From the NCBI GenBank assembly GCA_030628755.1, contig DAOVQH010000151.1, forward strand, positions 1 to 6,358: 6,358 nucleotides of DNA, read 5' to 3'. Below are positions 6,189 through 6,358 of the stretch, one piece after another (the stretch's first letter is position 1; each line of letters begins with the position of its first letter). A model generated the notes under the pieces. The model saw only the letters and a list, made by a program, of their open reading frames with translations, was not told the origin of the DNA and ran no database searches. The stretch is from Candidatus Cloacimonadota bacterium. Its GTDB lineage: Bacteria > Cloacimonadota > Cloacimonadia > Cloacimonadales > TCS61. The translations under genes were made by a program, and so were the position numbers.

Positions 6189-6358
6189 GGTTCTTTTTCC
6201 AAGCTAACCGAAGATTTTGTGAATTTGTTTTTTCTTCTCTCGTTCCAAAGCTTCTCAGTCTGTGTGAAAATGATTTCTTTAAGTTACAACGACCCCCATT
6301 CCCACAGTGAAATAATAAAAAAGAGATTTCACGTGGTAAACTAACCCTTCCCCCTATC
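6189..6358. other. Apparently non-coding right-hand end
   Basis: After the small gene I see no convincing coding frame on either strand. The stretch has a T-rich part (6212-6240), a pyrimidine-rich part (CGACCCCCATTCCC around 6290-6303) and C-rich sequence at the right edge. No clear terminator follows the small gene; the T-run near 6228-6233 has no good stem before it. Confidence 0.5.
6302..6336. repeat. Imperfect inverted repeat (hairpin)
   Basis: CCACAGTGAAAT (6302-6313) pairs with ATTTCACGTGG (6326-6336) through 11 base pairs with a single bulged A at 6306 and a 12-base A-rich loop. No T-run follows on either strand, so it does not look like an ordinary intrinsic terminator. It could be a protein binding site, an RNA element of a gene beyond the edge, or part of a dispersed repeat. 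Confidence 0.55.

Noticed and set aside
6270..6344. 24-codon frame starting MISLSYNDPH
   Set aside because: It is very short, has no ribosome site, and runs through the hairpin; chance is the simpler explanation.

Overview
The window is AT-rich bacterial DNA, densely packed with strong Shine-Dalgarno sites (AGGAGG, GGAGGTGAT). I see no tRNA, rRNA, CRISPR array or transposase. The protein styles point to a poorly cultured lineage of the FCB supergroup. They include a YYWPPAGG..GVQRW glycosyltransferase of the kind common in Bacteroidota and relatives, and a set of uncharacterised membrane proteins of a type I associate with candidate phyla such as Cloacimonadota or Zixibacteria. That placement is from memory and tentative; the phylum cannot be fixed from this stretch alone.

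Region 1 (bases 1-4539, + strand) is one tight operon of four membrane-protein genes, with gaps of 8, 1 and 9 bases. The first gene is cut by the left edge. It encodes a large, probably exported region with fibronectin-III-like beta modules, then a transmembrane helix, an alpha/beta domain that I recognise as resembling the family called DUF6754, and a last transmembrane helix. Next come a six-helix membrane protein, a protein with one transmembrane helix at each end around a soluble alpha/beta domain, and a second six-helix membrane protein. None has a known biochemical role that I can name. The layout (two polytopic proteins, two anchored soluble domains, one large ectodomain) looks like a multi-subunit envelope complex of unknown function, and it is the most interesting content here. 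A strong intrinsic terminator at 4552-4588 closes the operon.

Region 2 (4587-5864, - strand) is a complete GT-B fold glycosyltransferase that converges on the operon; its stop codon lies in the T-tract of the operon's terminator. It probably adds a sugar to a cell-surface glycan and has no visible functional tie to the operon.

Region 3 (5865-6358) holds a 72-base divergent intergenic region, a small + strand gene of 83 codons that I do not recognise (its C-terminal half may be a winged helix), and 170 bases of apparently non-coding sequence containing an 11-bp hairpin near the right edge.
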